The translations under genes were made by a program, and so were the position numbers. The notes under the pieces are model-generated. The model searched no databases and was not told where the DNA came from. It worked only from the letters and a program-made list of their open reading frames with translations. Of a stretch of DNA of 64,000 nt, positions 18,471 through 27,621 are shown in pieces. Within the stretch, counting starts at the first letter, position 1. Each line of letters starts with the position of its first letter. This DNA is from Halegenticoccus tardaugens (GTDB lineage: Archaea; Halobacteriota; Halobacteria; Halobacteriales; Haloferacaceae). The DNA is taken from assembly GCF_004116405.1 (NCBI RefSeq), contig NZ_SDIC01000004.1, positions 292,079 through 356,078 on the forward strand, given 5' to 3'.

Positions 18471-20156
18471 TCACCGGTCGACCGATCCGAGGACGATGTC
18501 GAGGCTGCCGAGGCTCGCGATCAGGTCCGGGACGAACTCGCCGTTGGACATCTCGCCGAGCGTGTGGAGGTTGTTGAAGCACGCGGCGCGGATCTTAAAG
18601 CGCGCGGGCTTCGGCGTCCCGTCGGCGCGAATGTAGACGCCGAGTTCGCCCTTCGCCGCCTCGACTGCGCGGTAAATCTCTCTGTCGTCGTCGGGCCGGA
18701 GCGTCCGGGGGACGTTCGACTGAATGGTTCGTTCCTCCTCGGGCCAGTCTTCGAGCAGATCGACGCACTGCTCGACGATCCGCGCTGACTGTTCGACCTC
18801 GCGCATGCGCACGAGCAGGCGCGAGAAGTTGTCGCAGCCGTCCTCGACGCACACGTCCCAGTCGAGTTCGGGATAGTAGCCGTAGGGGTCGTCGCGCCGG
18901 AGGTCGTAGTCGATTCCGGACCCGCGCGCGACGGGGCCCGTCGCGCCGTAGCTCTTCGCGACGTCCGGCGGGAGCACGCCCGTGCCGACGGTCCGAACCT
19001 GGAGGATCTCGTTGCCCGTGATGAGGTCGTGGTACTCCTCGAGCGCCTCGGGCAACTCCTCGACGAAGTCGCGGGTCTTCTCGAAGAACTCCTCGCGCGG
19101 TTCGGGCAGGTCCCAGACGACGCCGCCGAGCCGGAAGTAATAGAACATCATCCGCTGGCCCGTGAGATCTTCGAGGAGGTTCTGGACCTTCTCGCGGTCG
19201 CGGATCGCGTACATGAAGATCGCGGTGAAGTCGCCGTACACGTCCAGCGCGAACGTCCCGACCGCGAGGAAGTGTCCGAGCATCCGGCCGAGTTCGACCG
19301 ACATCGTCCGGAGGATCTGCGCGTACTCGGGGACGTCGAGGTCCGCGAGGTCCTCGATGGCGCGGGCGACCGCCCACTCGTTCGGGAGGTTGGCGGTGTA
19401 ATCCCAACGGTCGGAGTACGGGATGATCTGGTAGCGGTAGGTGCCCTGCTGGGCCATCTGCTCCTCGCAGCGGTGCAGGTAGCCGATGTCCGGATCGACG
19501 TTGACGACCTGCTCGCCGTCGAGCGTCACTTCGAGGTGGAGCACGCCGTGGGTGGCTGGGTGGTGCGGCCCGATGTTGAGGAACATCGTGTCCGCGTCCG
19601 CCTCGGCGCGCTGGTCCTCCTGGAGCGGGTTGGCGTGCTCTTCGAGCGTGACCATCTGAGGGCGGTCCTGATCGTAGTCGAGCGCGAGGGGGTGGCCCTG
19701 CCAGGTTTCGGGCAGGAGGATGCGCCGGAGGTCGGGATGGCCCTCGTACTCGATGCCCACCAGGTCGTACGCTTCGCGTTCGTGCCAGTCAGCCGTCCGG
19801 TAGACCGGTTCGGCCGACTGACTCACCGGATTTTCCTTGTCGGTGGGGACGACGACGCTGACCTCCTGGGTGGGGTCGTCGAACTTCTTGAGGTGGTAGA
19901 TCGACTCGTAGCGGTCCTCGTACTCCTGGGCGGTCAGACAGGAGAGGTGGTCGAAGCCGGCCTCGTCGCGCAGCGCGAACAGCGCGCCCTGTACCTCGTC
20001 GGGGCGGATCACGTACCCCGGCGCGTTCACGTGCTCCTCGCGACCGACGACGCGGTCGCCGAGCAGCGAGGCGATCGCGTCTGCGTCGACGCCGGTTCGC
20101 CGCTGTTCCGCCGACTGTTCCGCCGCGGTTTCGGTGTCTTGTGGTGTCTCGCTCAT
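18471..20156 (-). CDS. nuoCD: NADH-quinone oxidoreductase-type subunit CD fusion
   Basis: A 561-residue fusion. NuoC-like residues about 40-165 include the segment WHEREAYDLVGIEYEGHPDL; NuoD-like residues about 185-561 include NIGPHHPATHGVLHLEVTL, IGYLHRCEEQM, MSVELGRMLGHFLAVG, GPVARGSGIDYDLR and the C-terminal SLGSLDIVLGSVDR. It forms part of the quinone-reducing connecting module of complex I-like enzymes. All conserved blocks are intact, so it should be functional. Oddly, no other nuo gene flanks it: downstream is the mutase, upstream a flavin reductase with its own promoter. A box A-like region at 20273-20296 implies a leader of about 100 bases. Confidence 0.93.
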   Translation of the reverse strand: MSETPQDTETAAEQSAEQRRTGVDADAIASLLGDRVVGREEHVNAPGYVIRPDEVQGALFALRDEAGFDHLSCLTAQEYEDRYESIYHLKKFDDPTQEVSVVVPTDKENPVSQSAEPVYRTADWHEREAYDLVGIEYEGHPDLRRILLPETWQGHPLALDYDQDRPQMVTLEEHANPLQEDQRAEADADTMFLNIGPHHPATHGVLHLEVTLDGEQVVNVDPDIGYLHRCEEQMAQQGTYRYQIIPYSDRWDYTANLPNEWAVARAIEDLADLDVPEYAQILRTMSVELGRMLGHFLAVGTFALDVYGDFTAIFMYAIRDREKVQNLLEDLTGQRMMFYYFRLGGVVWDLPEPREEFFEKTRDFVEELPEALEEYHDLITGNEILQVRTVGTGVLPPDVAKSYGATGPVARGSGIDYDLRRDDPYGYYPELDWDVCVEDGCDNFSRLLVRMREVEQSARIVEQCVDLLEDWPEEERTIQSNVPRTLRPDDDREIYRAVEAAKGELGVYIRADGTPKPARFKIRAACFNNLHTLGEMSNGEFVPDLIASLGSLDIVLGSVDR

Positions 20157-20329
20157 CGTTCTCGGGGATCGGTCTCGGCTCGGTCGTGGCGGCCCTTCCG
20201 GCGCAAGAACCGTGCGACTCGGCCGGTCTGCGTTCGGCGAACGTTGACCTGCGACGTGGAAAACACTGTCGTTACTCTTACTTATCTGAGAATATCGTGA
20301 AAATCGAACGTCCCCGACCGGGCGCGGCT

Positions 20330-20968
20330 TCAGCCGAAATTTTCCACCTTCGCGTCACCCGCGTCGACGCCCGCGGCCTCCACCGCGGCGGTCGCCTCGT
20401 CGACGAAGTCGGCGAAGCCGTAGACGAACACCTGCTCGTCGGACGCGCCGGTCAGCGCGTCGGCGACGGCGTCGTCGATGGATCCGTCGGTGACGACGAC
20501 GGTCGCACCGGCCGCGGAGAGCGCGTCGAGCCGCTCCTCGTGGGCGGGCGCGTCGTCCCGGTAGACGATCGCGACCTCGCGCCCGTCTGCAACCGCCCGC
20601 TCGCCGATGCCGATCGCCGGTCCGACGCCGGGACCGCCGGCCAGCACGACCACGCGCGCTTCGCCCTCGTAGTAGTCGGAGCCGAAGGGTCCCACCACCG
20701 CGAGTTCGTCGCCCGCTTCGAGGTTCGCGAGGTGCTCGCTGAACGGCCCGCCCTCGTCGGGGTCGATCCCGACGGTGAGTTCGAAGGTCCCCTCGACGTC
20801 CGGCGAGGAGATGGTGTAAAACCGCGAGTACTCCTCGCCGTCGACGGTCGCGGAGAGCTTCACGAACTGCCCGGGCTGGGCGTCGAACTCGCTCGGCGAC
20901 TCCAGTTCGATCGCGACGGTGTCGGGTCCGGCCTGTCCGACCGCGGTGACGGTGACGGTGGCGTCCAT
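20330..20968 (-). CDS. FAD-dependent oxidoreductase (ferredoxin-NADP reductase-like)
   Basis: A compact 212-residue flavin reductase. The N-terminal FAD barrel carries RFYTISS (about 48-54), the R-x-Y-S/T motif that binds FAD; the C-terminal nucleotide domain has AGGPGVGPAIGIG (about 108-120). This minimal form, shorter than plant-type FNR, is common in haloarchaea. It likely moves electrons between NAD(P)H and a ferredoxin or another small carrier in the cytoplasm. It lies between NuoCD and KorAB, both redox genes, but has its own short AT-richer element about 30 bases upstream, so shared regulation is only a guess. Confidence 0.85.
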   Translation of the reverse strand: MDATVTVTAVGQAGPDTVAIELESPSEFDAQPGQFVKLSATVDGEEYSRFYTISSPDVEGTFELTVGIDPDEGGPFSEHLANLEAGDELAVVGPFGSDYYEGEARVVVLAGGPGVGPAIGIGERAVADGREVAIVYRDDAPAHEERLDALSAAGATVVVTDGSIDDAVADALTGASDEQVFVYGFADFVDEATAAVEAAGVDAGDAKVENFG

Positions 20969-21026
20969 CTCGTCCGGTTCCGAGGGCCGGCACGACCCTT
21001 TCCTTTTCGGCCCCGATTGTGATCGA

Positions 21027-21380
21027 TCACACCGGATCGCGCGTCCGAACCCGTCGCCGCCGATCTTCGATTCCCTCGACGACCTCGTGAAAGTGCTCGT
21101 CGCACAGCGCGACCGTCCGGTCGGTGACGCGGTACTCGACCGAGCCGACGATGTCGCCGTCGCGTTCCGTCGCCGTCGGCTCCCAGGCGGGAAGCGCGAA
21201 GTGTCCGTCGCGGCTGCACAGGGCGCACCCGTCGTTCAGCGACCAGCGGCCGCGTTCGAGACTCCGCCCGAACTCCCTGATCTCGCACGATCGACAGAAC
21301 CCTCCCAGTTCGACCCCGCTCGTCAGCTCGACGACGGCCCGGTTGTACCCCGATTGTAACCCACAACTGACACACACCAT
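21027..21380 (-). CDS. Multi-Cys zinc-ribbon protein, haloarchaeal
   Basis: A 117-residue protein with four Cys pairs: CVSC (3-6), CRSC (29-32), CALC (52-55) and CDEH (93-96), enough for two zinc sites. The remaining sequence is charged, with an Arg-rich C-terminus that could touch nucleic acid. The ATG at 21380 is preferred to an in-frame GTG at 21419: a box A (TTTAAGTAAATA on the minus strand, 21429-21440) predicts a start near 21408, and a GGAGG lies 8 bases before the ATG. It is thus one of the few genes here with a Shine-Dalgarno leader. Function unknown. Confidence 0.65.
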   Translation of the reverse strand: MVCVSCGLQSGYNRAVVELTSGVELGGFCRSCEIREFGRSLERGRWSLNDGCALCSRDGHFALPAWEPTATERDGDIVGSVEYRVTDRTVALCDEHFHEVVEGIEDRRRRVRTRDPV

Positions 21381-21614
21381 TCCAGTATCCTCCCCCCGAC
21401 CCGATTCGGTGCTTCCCACGATTCGACATATTTACTTAAATCTAGCCCCCCGCGTATCAGTTAGAATAATCGTCCGTCGCGGACGAGCGCCGCGACGACG
21501 CCGTCGATCGGTGGGCGTCGACGCGGGCGCTTCGGGCCGCTAAACCGCCGAGGCGTCTGTCGATCGATTCTTTCAGAAGGCTTTTGACCGGGCCACGGAT
21601 ACCTCCAAGTCAGC

Positions 21615-23375
21615 ATGCCTGCGGACTTCAATTGGGCCATCGGCGGAGAGGCTGGCGATGGCATCGACTCCACGGGGAAGATCTTCGCTCAGGCGCTTTC
21701 CAGGGCTGGACGGCACGTGTTTACTTCGAAGGACTTCGCCTCCCGTATCCGCGGCGGATACACGGCGTACAAGGTCCGCACGTCGGTCGACCAGGTCCAA
21801 AGTGTCGTGGACCGTCTCGACGTTCTCATCGCGCTCACCCAGCGCACGATCGACGAGAACATGGACGAACTGCACGAGGGTAGCGTCATCGTCTACGACG
21901 GCGAGCGCACCACGATGCAGGACGTCGAGATCCCGGAGGGGATGATCGGGCTGGACGTCCCCCTGAAGAGCCTCGCCGAGGAGGCGGGCGGGGCGATCAT
22001 GCGCAACGTCGTCGCGCTCGGCGCGGCCTGCGAGGTCTCGAACTTCCCGATCGAGAACCTCGACAGCGCGCTCGAGAAGCGCTTCGGCAGCAAGGGTCAG
22101 AAGCTCGTCGACAACAACAAGGAGGCCGCCCGGAAGGGTCGCGACTACGTCGCGGACGAGTACGACCACGACTACGACTACGACCTCGAAACCACCGACA
22201 ACGACTACGTCCTCCTCAACGGCGACGAGGCCATCGGCATGGGCGCGCTCGCGGCCGGCTGTCGCTACTACGCGGGGTACCCCATCACGCCCGCGACGAA
22301 CGTGATGGAGTACCTGACCGGACGCATCGAGCGATACGGGGGCCACGTCGTGCAGGCGGAGGACGAACTCTCCGCGATCAACCTCGCGCTCGGCGCGGCG
22401 CGCGCCGGCGCGCGCGCGATGACGGCCACGTCCGGCCCCGGCATCGACCTGATGACGGAGACGTTCGGCCTCGTCGCGACGAGCGAGACTCCGCTCGTCA
22501 TCGTCGACGTGATGCGTTCCGGTCCCTCCACGGGGATGCCGACCAAGCAGGAGCAGGGCGATCTCAACCAGCTGCTCTACGGCGGCCACGGCGAGGTGCC
22601 GCGGTTCGTCGTCGCGCCGACGACGATCTCGGAGTGCTTCTGGAAGACCGTCGAGGCGTTCAACCTCGCGGAGAAGTACCAGGTTCCGGTCTACCTCGCG
22701 GCCGACCTCGCGCTCGCCGTGACGGAGCAGACGTTCCCGCCCGAGGCGTTCGACATGGACGCCGTCGAGATCGATCGCGGGCTGGTCGTCGACGACGGAT
22801 CGGTCGGCGAGTGGCAAAACGAGAAGGGCCAATTCAAGCCCCACGCGCTCACCGACGACGGGATCAGCCCCCGCGCGTTCCCCGGCGTCTCCGGCGGCGC
22901 GCACATGTCGACCGGCCTCGAACACGACGAACTCGGCCGGCGGACCGAGGACACCGACATGCGGGTCGAGCAGGTCGACAAGCGCAACCGGAAGGTGCGG
23001 ACCGCACAGGAGCGCGAGGACTGGGACTACCGCGAGTTCGGGGACCCCGACTCGGAGAACCTGGTCATCTCGTGGGGGTCCAACGAGGGCGCGATGGTCG
23101 AGGCAATCGACTTTCTCGAATCGGAGGACGTCGACGTGCGCTTCATCTCCGTCCCCTACGTCTTCCCGCGCCCCGACCTCTCCGCGGAGATCACCGACGC
23201 CGAACGGGTGATCGTGGTCGAGTGCAACAACACCGGTCAGTTCGCCGACGTGCTCGAGCGCGACGCGCTCCGGCGGGTCACGCGAGTGAACAAGTACGAC
23301 GGCGTGCGGTTTAAGGCGGACGAACTCGCAGAAGAAATCGCGAAAACCCTCCGTCAGGAGGAGGTCACAGCATGA
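21615..23375 (+). CDS. korA: 2-oxoacid:ferredoxin oxidoreductase, alpha subunit (2-oxoglutarate type)
   Basis: A 586-residue subunit with the gamma domain (residues 1-190, AIGGEAGDGIDSTGK) fused to the alpha domain, which has the conserved AGYPITPATNVMEYL (about 219-233) and TATSGPGIDLMTE segments. The domains are joined by an acidic Tyr/Asp-rich linker. With KorB it oxidatively decarboxylates a 2-oxoacid, probably 2-oxoglutarate in the TCA cycle, passing electrons to ferredoxin; haloarchaea use this in place of the NAD-linked dehydrogenase. The 2-oxoglutarate assignment rests on remembered sizes of haloarchaeal KorA (about 590) versus PorA (about 630). It overlaps korB as ATGA. Confidence 0.88.
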   Translation: MPADFNWAIGGEAGDGIDSTGKIFAQALSRAGRHVFTSKDFASRIRGGYTAYKVRTSVDQVQSVVDRLDVLIALTQRTIDENMDELHEGSVIVYDGERTTMQDVEIPEGMIGLDVPLKSLAEEAGGAIMRNVVALGAACEVSNFPIENLDSALEKRFGSKGQKLVDNNKEAARKGRDYVADEYDHDYDYDLETTDNDYVLLNGDEAIGMGALAAGCRYYAGYPITPATNVMEYLTGRIERYGGHVVQAEDELSAINLALGAARAGARAMTATSGPGIDLMTETFGLVATSETPLVIVDVMRSGPSTGMPTKQEQGDLNQLLYGGHGEVPRFVVAPTTISECFWKTVEAFNLAEKYQVPVYLAADLALAVTEQTFPPEAFDMDAVEIDRGLVVDDGSVGEWQNEKGQFKPHALTDDGISPRAFPGVSGGAHMSTGLEHDELGRRTEDTDMRVEQVDKRNRKVRTAQEREDWDYREFGDPDSENLVISWGSNEGAMVEAIDFLESEDVDVRFISVPYVFPRPDLSAEITDAERVIVVECNNTGQFADVLERDALRRVTRVNKYDGVRFKADELAEEIAKTLRQEEVTA

Positions 23376-24235
23376 GTTCCGAGGTTCGATTCACCGACTT
23401 CAAATCCGACAAACAGCCGACGTGGTGCCCGGGGTGCGGCGACTTCGGCACGATGAACGGCATGATGAAAGCGCTCGCCGAGACGGGCAACCACCCCGAC
23501 GAGACGTTCGTCGTCGCCGGGATCGGCTGCTCCGGCAAGATCGGGACGTACATGCACTCGTACGCCCTCCACGGCGTCCACGGCCGCGCGCTCCCGGTCG
23601 GCGCGGGCGTGAAGATGGCGCGCCCCGATCTCGAAGTGATGGTCGCGGGCGGCGACGGCGACGGCTACTCGATCGGCGCGGGCCACTTCGTCCACGCCGT
23701 CCGCCGGAACGTCGACATGACGTACGTCGTCATGGACAACCGCATCTACGGCCTCACGAAGGGGCAGGCCTCGCCGACGAGCCGCGAGGACTTCCAGACC
23801 TCGACGACGCCCGAAGGGCCGAAGCAGCCGCCGGTGAACCCGATGGCCCTGGCGCTCGCGGCGGGCGCGACGTTCATCGCCCAGTCGTTCTCCTCGGACG
23901 CCCTCCGACACCAGGAGATCGTCCAGAAGGCCATCGAACACGACGGCTTCGGCTTCGTCAACGTGTTCAGCCCCTGCGTGACGTTCAACGACGTGGACAC
24001 CTACGACTACTTCCGCGACAGCCTCGTCGACCTCGCGGACACGGACCACGACCCGGCCGACTTCGACGCCGCGAAGGAGAAAATCCTCGACTCCTCGAAG
24101 GAGTACATGGGCGTCATCTACCAGGACGACGAGTCCGTGTCCTACGAACAGCAGCACGGCCTCACCGAGAACATGGCCGAGATCCCCGACGGCGCGCCCG
24201 AGGACGCGACGGATCTCGTCCGCGAGTTCTACTAG
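23372..24235 (+). CDS. korB: 2-oxoacid:ferredoxin oxidoreductase, beta subunit (TPP-binding)
   Basis: A 287-residue subunit that binds thiamine diphosphate. The TPP motif runs from GGDGDGYSIGAGH to MDNRIYGLTKGQ; the early WCPGCGDFG and GIGCSGKIG segments carry conserved Cys that help hold the cluster or cofactor. It starts in the ATGA overlap with korA, so the two are made together. A hairpin followed by eight T residues (24339-24362) lies downstream and probably ends the korAB mRNA. Confidence 0.92.
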   Translation: MSSEVRFTDFKSDKQPTWCPGCGDFGTMNGMMKALAETGNHPDETFVVAGIGCSGKIGTYMHSYALHGVHGRALPVGAGVKMARPDLEVMVAGGDGDGYSIGAGHFVHAVRRNVDMTYVVMDNRIYGLTKGQASPTSREDFQTSTTPEGPKQPPVNPMALALAAGATFIAQSFSSDALRHQEIVQKAIEHDGFGFVNVFSPCVTFNDVDTYDYFRDSLVDLADTDHDPADFDAAKEKILDSSKEYMGVIYQDDESVSYEQQHGLTENMAEIPDGAPEDATDLVREFY

Positions 24236-24338
24236 CGACCGTTTTCCGCCTCGGGCGCGCCTCGTGCACCGCTCGGCGCAAAAAGCTCGACCGAAAACGG
24301 CCGCTCGCTCGTCCCTCCGGGACTCGCTCGCGGTCGGG

Positions 24339-24362
24339 GCGCGTTCGATCGCGCTTTTTTTT
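24339..24362 (+). terminator. Hairpin plus T8 terminator after korAB
   Basis: GCGCG (24339-24343) and CGCGC (24350-24354) form a 5-bp stem with a 6-base loop, followed at once by eight T (24355-24362). A poly-T run is the main archaeal termination signal; the added stem gives a bacterial-like look. It lies 104 bases after korB and 89 bases before the next gene. Confidence 0.65.
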
Positions 24363-24450
24363 ACCTTCTCGGAGAACCGCTGCGTCAGCTCGTTCACACC
24401 CGACTCGCCGGCCAGTCCGCTTATCCACGGCGAAGGCGGCACGTGTGAAC

Positions 24451-25776
24451 ATGGGAGGAACGCTCGGACCGACGGAGGCGGTGTCGTTCGCCCTCGGCGG
24501 CGTCATCGGCGGCGGCATCTTCGCCGTGCTCGGCGTGGTCGCGAAGGTCGCCGGACCGTCGGCGTGGTTCGCGTACCTCGTCGCCGGCGTCGTCGCGATG
24601 TGCACCGGCTACTCCTACGTGAAGCTCAACGAACTCAGCGACTCGGGGGGCGGGTCGGTCACGTTCATCGAGGAGTTCCTCGGCAACCCGACCCTGGCCG
24701 GGATGGTCGGCTGGACGCTCATCGTCGGCTACGTCGGGACGATGGCGATGTACGGGTACGCCTTCGGCGCGTACTTCGGATCGGTGTTCGGCGTCGAGCG
24801 ACTGCCAGTGGTCGGACTGCCGACGCGCCCGGTCATGTCGGCGCTCGTCGTCGCCGGTTTCGTCGGCCTCAACGTCGTCGGCGCGCGCGAGTCGAGCGTC
24901 GCGGAGGACGTGCTCGTCGCGCTCAAGGTCGGCATCGTGGCCCTGTTCGGCGTCCTCGGCGTCTGGTTCGGATACACCCACGGCGCGCTCCGATTCGGGA
25001 CCGCGGAAATCGTCGGCGATCCCGTCGGGCCGATCGTCGCGGCGGCCGTGTCGTTCGTCTCCTTCGAGGGGTGGCAGCTCCTCATGTACGACCAGGAGCG
25101 GCTCGAAAACCCCGCCGACACGATCCGCAAGGCGGTCTACGTCTCGATCCCCGTCTCGACGCTCATCTACGCGGTCGTCGCGCTCGTGACGATCAGCCTC
25201 GTGAGCCGGGGGCAGGTCGTCCAGCACCCGGACGTGGCGCTCGCCATCGCCGCCCGGCGCTTCGCCGGGGAGATCGGGTACGTCGCCATCGGCCTCGCGG
25301 CGCTGTTCTCGACGGCGAGCGCGATCAACGCGACGATGTTCAGCACGGCCCTGTTCTCGAAGGGGATGCTCTCGGACGACCTGCTCCCCGACCGCGTCGG
25401 CGACGCGTCGGCCGAGGGAGTGCCGACCCGGACCGTCCTCGTCATCGGCGCGCTCACGGTCGCGTTCTCCGTCTACGGGAGCCTCGAAGCGATCACCGAG
25501 TTCGCGTCGCTCGCCTTCATCGTCGTTTTCGGGGCGATGAGCTACCTCGCCTTCGAACGGCGCGACAGGGACGAAATCAACGGCGTCGTCCCCGCGGTCG
25601 GAGTCGTCGGCTCCGCGGCCTTCCTCCCGCTCCTCCTTTGGCACCTCTACACGAGCGAGTTCGGCGTCCTCGTGCTCGTCGTCGGCATCGCGGCCGCGGT
25701 GGTCGGACTCGAACTGCTCTACTTCGAGCGGGAGACGATCGCCCAGGGGGTCGGGCGGATCGAAAAGCGATTGTGA
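24451..25776 (+). CDS. APC superfamily amino acid permease
   Basis: A 441-residue protein with about 12 membrane helices. The first helix has the APC signature GGVIGGGIFAVLG, whose unwound glycines bind the substrate backbone. A later stretch, SFEGWQLLMYDQERLENP, is also family-typical. It imports an amino acid or polyamine with protons or sodium; substrate unknown. An in-frame GTG six bases upstream is possible. A box A-like CGCTTATCC (24418-24426) lies about 28 bases before the ATG, arguing for a leaderless transcript separate from korAB. Confidence 0.88.
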   Translation: MGGTLGPTEAVSFALGGVIGGGIFAVLGVVAKVAGPSAWFAYLVAGVVAMCTGYSYVKLNELSDSGGGSVTFIEEFLGNPTLAGMVGWTLIVGYVGTMAMYGYAFGAYFGSVFGVERLPVVGLPTRPVMSALVVAGFVGLNVVGARESSVAEDVLVALKVGIVALFGVLGVWFGYTHGALRFGTAEIVGDPVGPIVAAAVSFVSFEGWQLLMYDQERLENPADTIRKAVYVSIPVSTLIYAVVALVTISLVSRGQVVQHPDVALAIAARRFAGEIGYVAIGLAALFSTASAINATMFSTALFSKGMLSDDLLPDRVGDASAEGVPTRTVLVIGALTVAFSVYGSLEAITEFASLAFIVVFGAMSYLAFERRDRDEINGVVPAVGVVGSAAFLPLLLWHLYTSEFGVLVLVVGIAAAVVGLELLYFERETIAQGVGRIEKRL

Positions 25777-25821
25777 CCCCCGACGCGTCGCCGTCGCTCT
25801 CGCGGGCGTCCCGACCTCGCG

Positions 25822-26004
25822 TCACACCTCCTCGACGTACAGGTGGTACCGGGTGCCGCAGTCCGAGCACCTCGCGTCCGCCGCTTCGATCAGATCCGTG
25901 AGGAGTACCTCCCCGAACTCGCAGTTCGGACACTCGTACACGAGCGAGTCGCCGGCGACGCGGTGTGCGAGGACGTTCGTGTTCTCGGCCGTGAGTAGCG
26001 CCAT
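25822..26004 (-). CDS. Small zinc-ribbon protein
   Basis: A 60-residue protein with two Cys knuckles, CPNC (25-28) and CSDC (46-49), a classical single zinc ribbon. It is convergent with the permease and divergent from the lipid reductase. It is too small for an enzyme and may bind nucleic acid or a protein partner. The start is the last ATG that keeps the whole ribbon and a short N-terminal tail. Confidence 0.6.
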   Translation of the reverse strand: MALLTAENTNVLAHRVAGDSLVYECPNCEFGEVLLTDLIEAADARCSDCGTRYHLYVEEV

Positions 26005-26119
26005 CGTGAGTCTCACCCGGTGTACGGGTACCACCCGGCCGGGCAAAAACGCTGTCCGCCGTCGGGCGGAGGCGGGGATACGCTCCTTTTTTATGACGGC
26101 GCTGACAAGCAACGGTAAC

Positions 26120-27538
26120 ATGGCAGCGGAACCGTCGGACAGCGATGCGCCGGGCGGGCCCGGCCGAGGCACGCGCTCCTGCGACATCGTCGTCGTCGGC
26201 GGGGGCACCGCCGGGGCCTTCGCGGCGGCGACGGCGGCGTCGGAGGGGCTCGACGTCGTCCTCGTCGAGCGCAAGAGCGAAGCCGAGGCCGGACACATCG
26301 CCTGCGGCGACGCGATCAAGGGCAAGAGCACGTTCCCCGACGTCGTCGATCTCGACTACCTCAAATCGGAGTCGTTCACCAACCAGAACATCACGCGCGC
26401 GGTGTTCGAGAACCCCTACGGCGAGACGGTCGAGATCCCGTTCGGCGGCATCTCGGGCGCGGTGATCGACCGCAAGCGCTACGGCGAGGTGATCCTCGAA
26501 GAGGCGGACCGGCTGGGCGCGGAGCTTCACTACGACACCGTCGTTCAGGACGTGCTGCAGGACGACGACGGCCGGATCCGGGGGGTCCGCGGCAAACGCG
26601 GCGGCGAGGTCGTCGCGTACGAGGCGGAGGTGACGATCGACGGCGCGGGCGCGCTCTCCATCCTCCAGGACAGGGCGGACTTCTCGCGCGCTTCGTTCGA
26701 CACGAACGTCTCGTACTCGCAGTTCTGCTCGGCGTACCGCGAGATCGTCGAGGTGAACGAACCCGTCGAGTGGGACGACGCGATCGTCTTCAAGCCCACC
26801 GAGGAACTGGGGTACCTCTGGTACTTCCCGCGGTCTTCCACCGAGATCAACGCGGGGCTGGGCTTCCAGATGAACAAACCGCCGATGAAGCTCGTCGGGG
26901 CGCTCAAACGCGACCTCAGAGACAGGGCGGAGTTCGCGGGGGCGACCGTGAAGGACAAGCTGGGCGCGGCGCTGCCGACGCGACGGCCGTACGACTCGGC
27001 GGTCGCGCCGGGCTTCATCGCCGCGGGCGACTCGGCGGGCCACGTCAACCCCACCACCGGCGGCGGCATCCCCGGTGCCGCCAAGTCGGCACACTGGGCG
27101 GCGAAGCGGGCGGTCGCGGCGATAAGCGACGGCGACGTGAGCGAGGAGTCGCTGTGGGAGTACAACCGCGAGGTCATGACGAGCTTCGGCAAGAGCTTCG
27201 CCGCCATCGACCTCTACAACATCTGGGGCGGCTCCCACGAGGTGGACGAACTCGTGAAGATCGTCTCGTCGCTCCCGGGACAGCAGCTCGCGGACGCGGT
27301 GGCCCGCTCCGGGACCTCCTCTATGGGCCTCGGGCTGAAGCTCAAGACGCTCGCGAAGACGTTCGGCTACTGGGACGAGCTGTACGAGCTGTACCGGATC
27401 CAGCGAAAGGCGGCCGAGATACGCGACCAGTACAACGCCTACCCGGCCTCGCCGCGCGGATTCGACGCGTGGCGCGAGGCGCGCGACGCCATCATGGACG
27501 AAGTGTACGCGATCTCCGGCGCGGAGCCGAAGTACTGA
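26120..27538 (+). CDS. Geranylgeranyl reductase family flavoprotein
   Basis: A 472-residue FAD enzyme. The dinucleotide fold VVVGGGTAGAFAA lies at about 27-39; the substrate-site motif Y-x-W-x-F-P ... G-x-G appears as YLWYFPRSSTEINAGLG; GDSAGHVNPTTGGGIPGA is the second FAD motif. It saturates double bonds of the isoprenoid chains of archaeal membrane lipids or related prenyl groups. The start at 26120 is favoured by a box A (TTTTTTATG, 26087-26094) about 29 bases upstream. A strong hairpin follows the stop. Haloarchaea have several paralogues, so the exact substrate is uncertain. Confidence 0.88.
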   Translation: MAAEPSDSDAPGGPGRGTRSCDIVVVGGGTAGAFAAATAASEGLDVVLVERKSEAEAGHIACGDAIKGKSTFPDVVDLDYLKSESFTNQNITRAVFENPYGETVEIPFGGISGAVIDRKRYGEVILEEADRLGAELHYDTVVQDVLQDDDGRIRGVRGKRGGEVVAYEAEVTIDGAGALSILQDRADFSRASFDTNVSYSQFCSAYREIVEVNEPVEWDDAIVFKPTEELGYLWYFPRSSTEINAGLGFQMNKPPMKLVGALKRDLRDRAEFAGATVKDKLGAALPTRRPYDSAVAPGFIAAGDSAGHVNPTTGGGIPGAAKSAHWAAKRAVAAISDGDVSEESLWEYNREVMTSFGKSFAAIDLYNIWGGSHEVDELVKIVSSLPGQQLADAVARSGTSSMGLGLKLKTLAKTFGYWDELYELYRIQRKAAEIRDQYNAYPASPRGFDAWREARDAIMDEVYAISGAEPKY

Positions 27539-27541
27539 GCG

Positions 27542-27562
27542 AACCCGCGCCGGGCGCGGGTT
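27542..27562 (+). terminator. Perfect 9-bp hairpin after the lipid reductase
   Basis: AACCCGCGC (27542-27550) and GCGCGGGTT (27554-27562) form a perfect stem with a 3-base loop, starting four bases after the reductase stop. No long T run follows, so it may be an mRNA 3' end or stabiliser rather than a true terminator. Confidence 0.4.
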
Positions 27563-27621
27563 GTCGGCATCCCCTTCCCCGGACACAACCCCTTTTCCGT
27601 TCACGCCCGTAGTCGGAGACG

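Noticed and set aside
20153..20266. 37-codon GTG frame on the minus strand that ends in an ATGA overlap with nuoCD
   Set aside because: The overlap is attractive, but the peptide is only Arg-rich low complexity, does not resemble NuoB, and the transcription start probably lies inside it.
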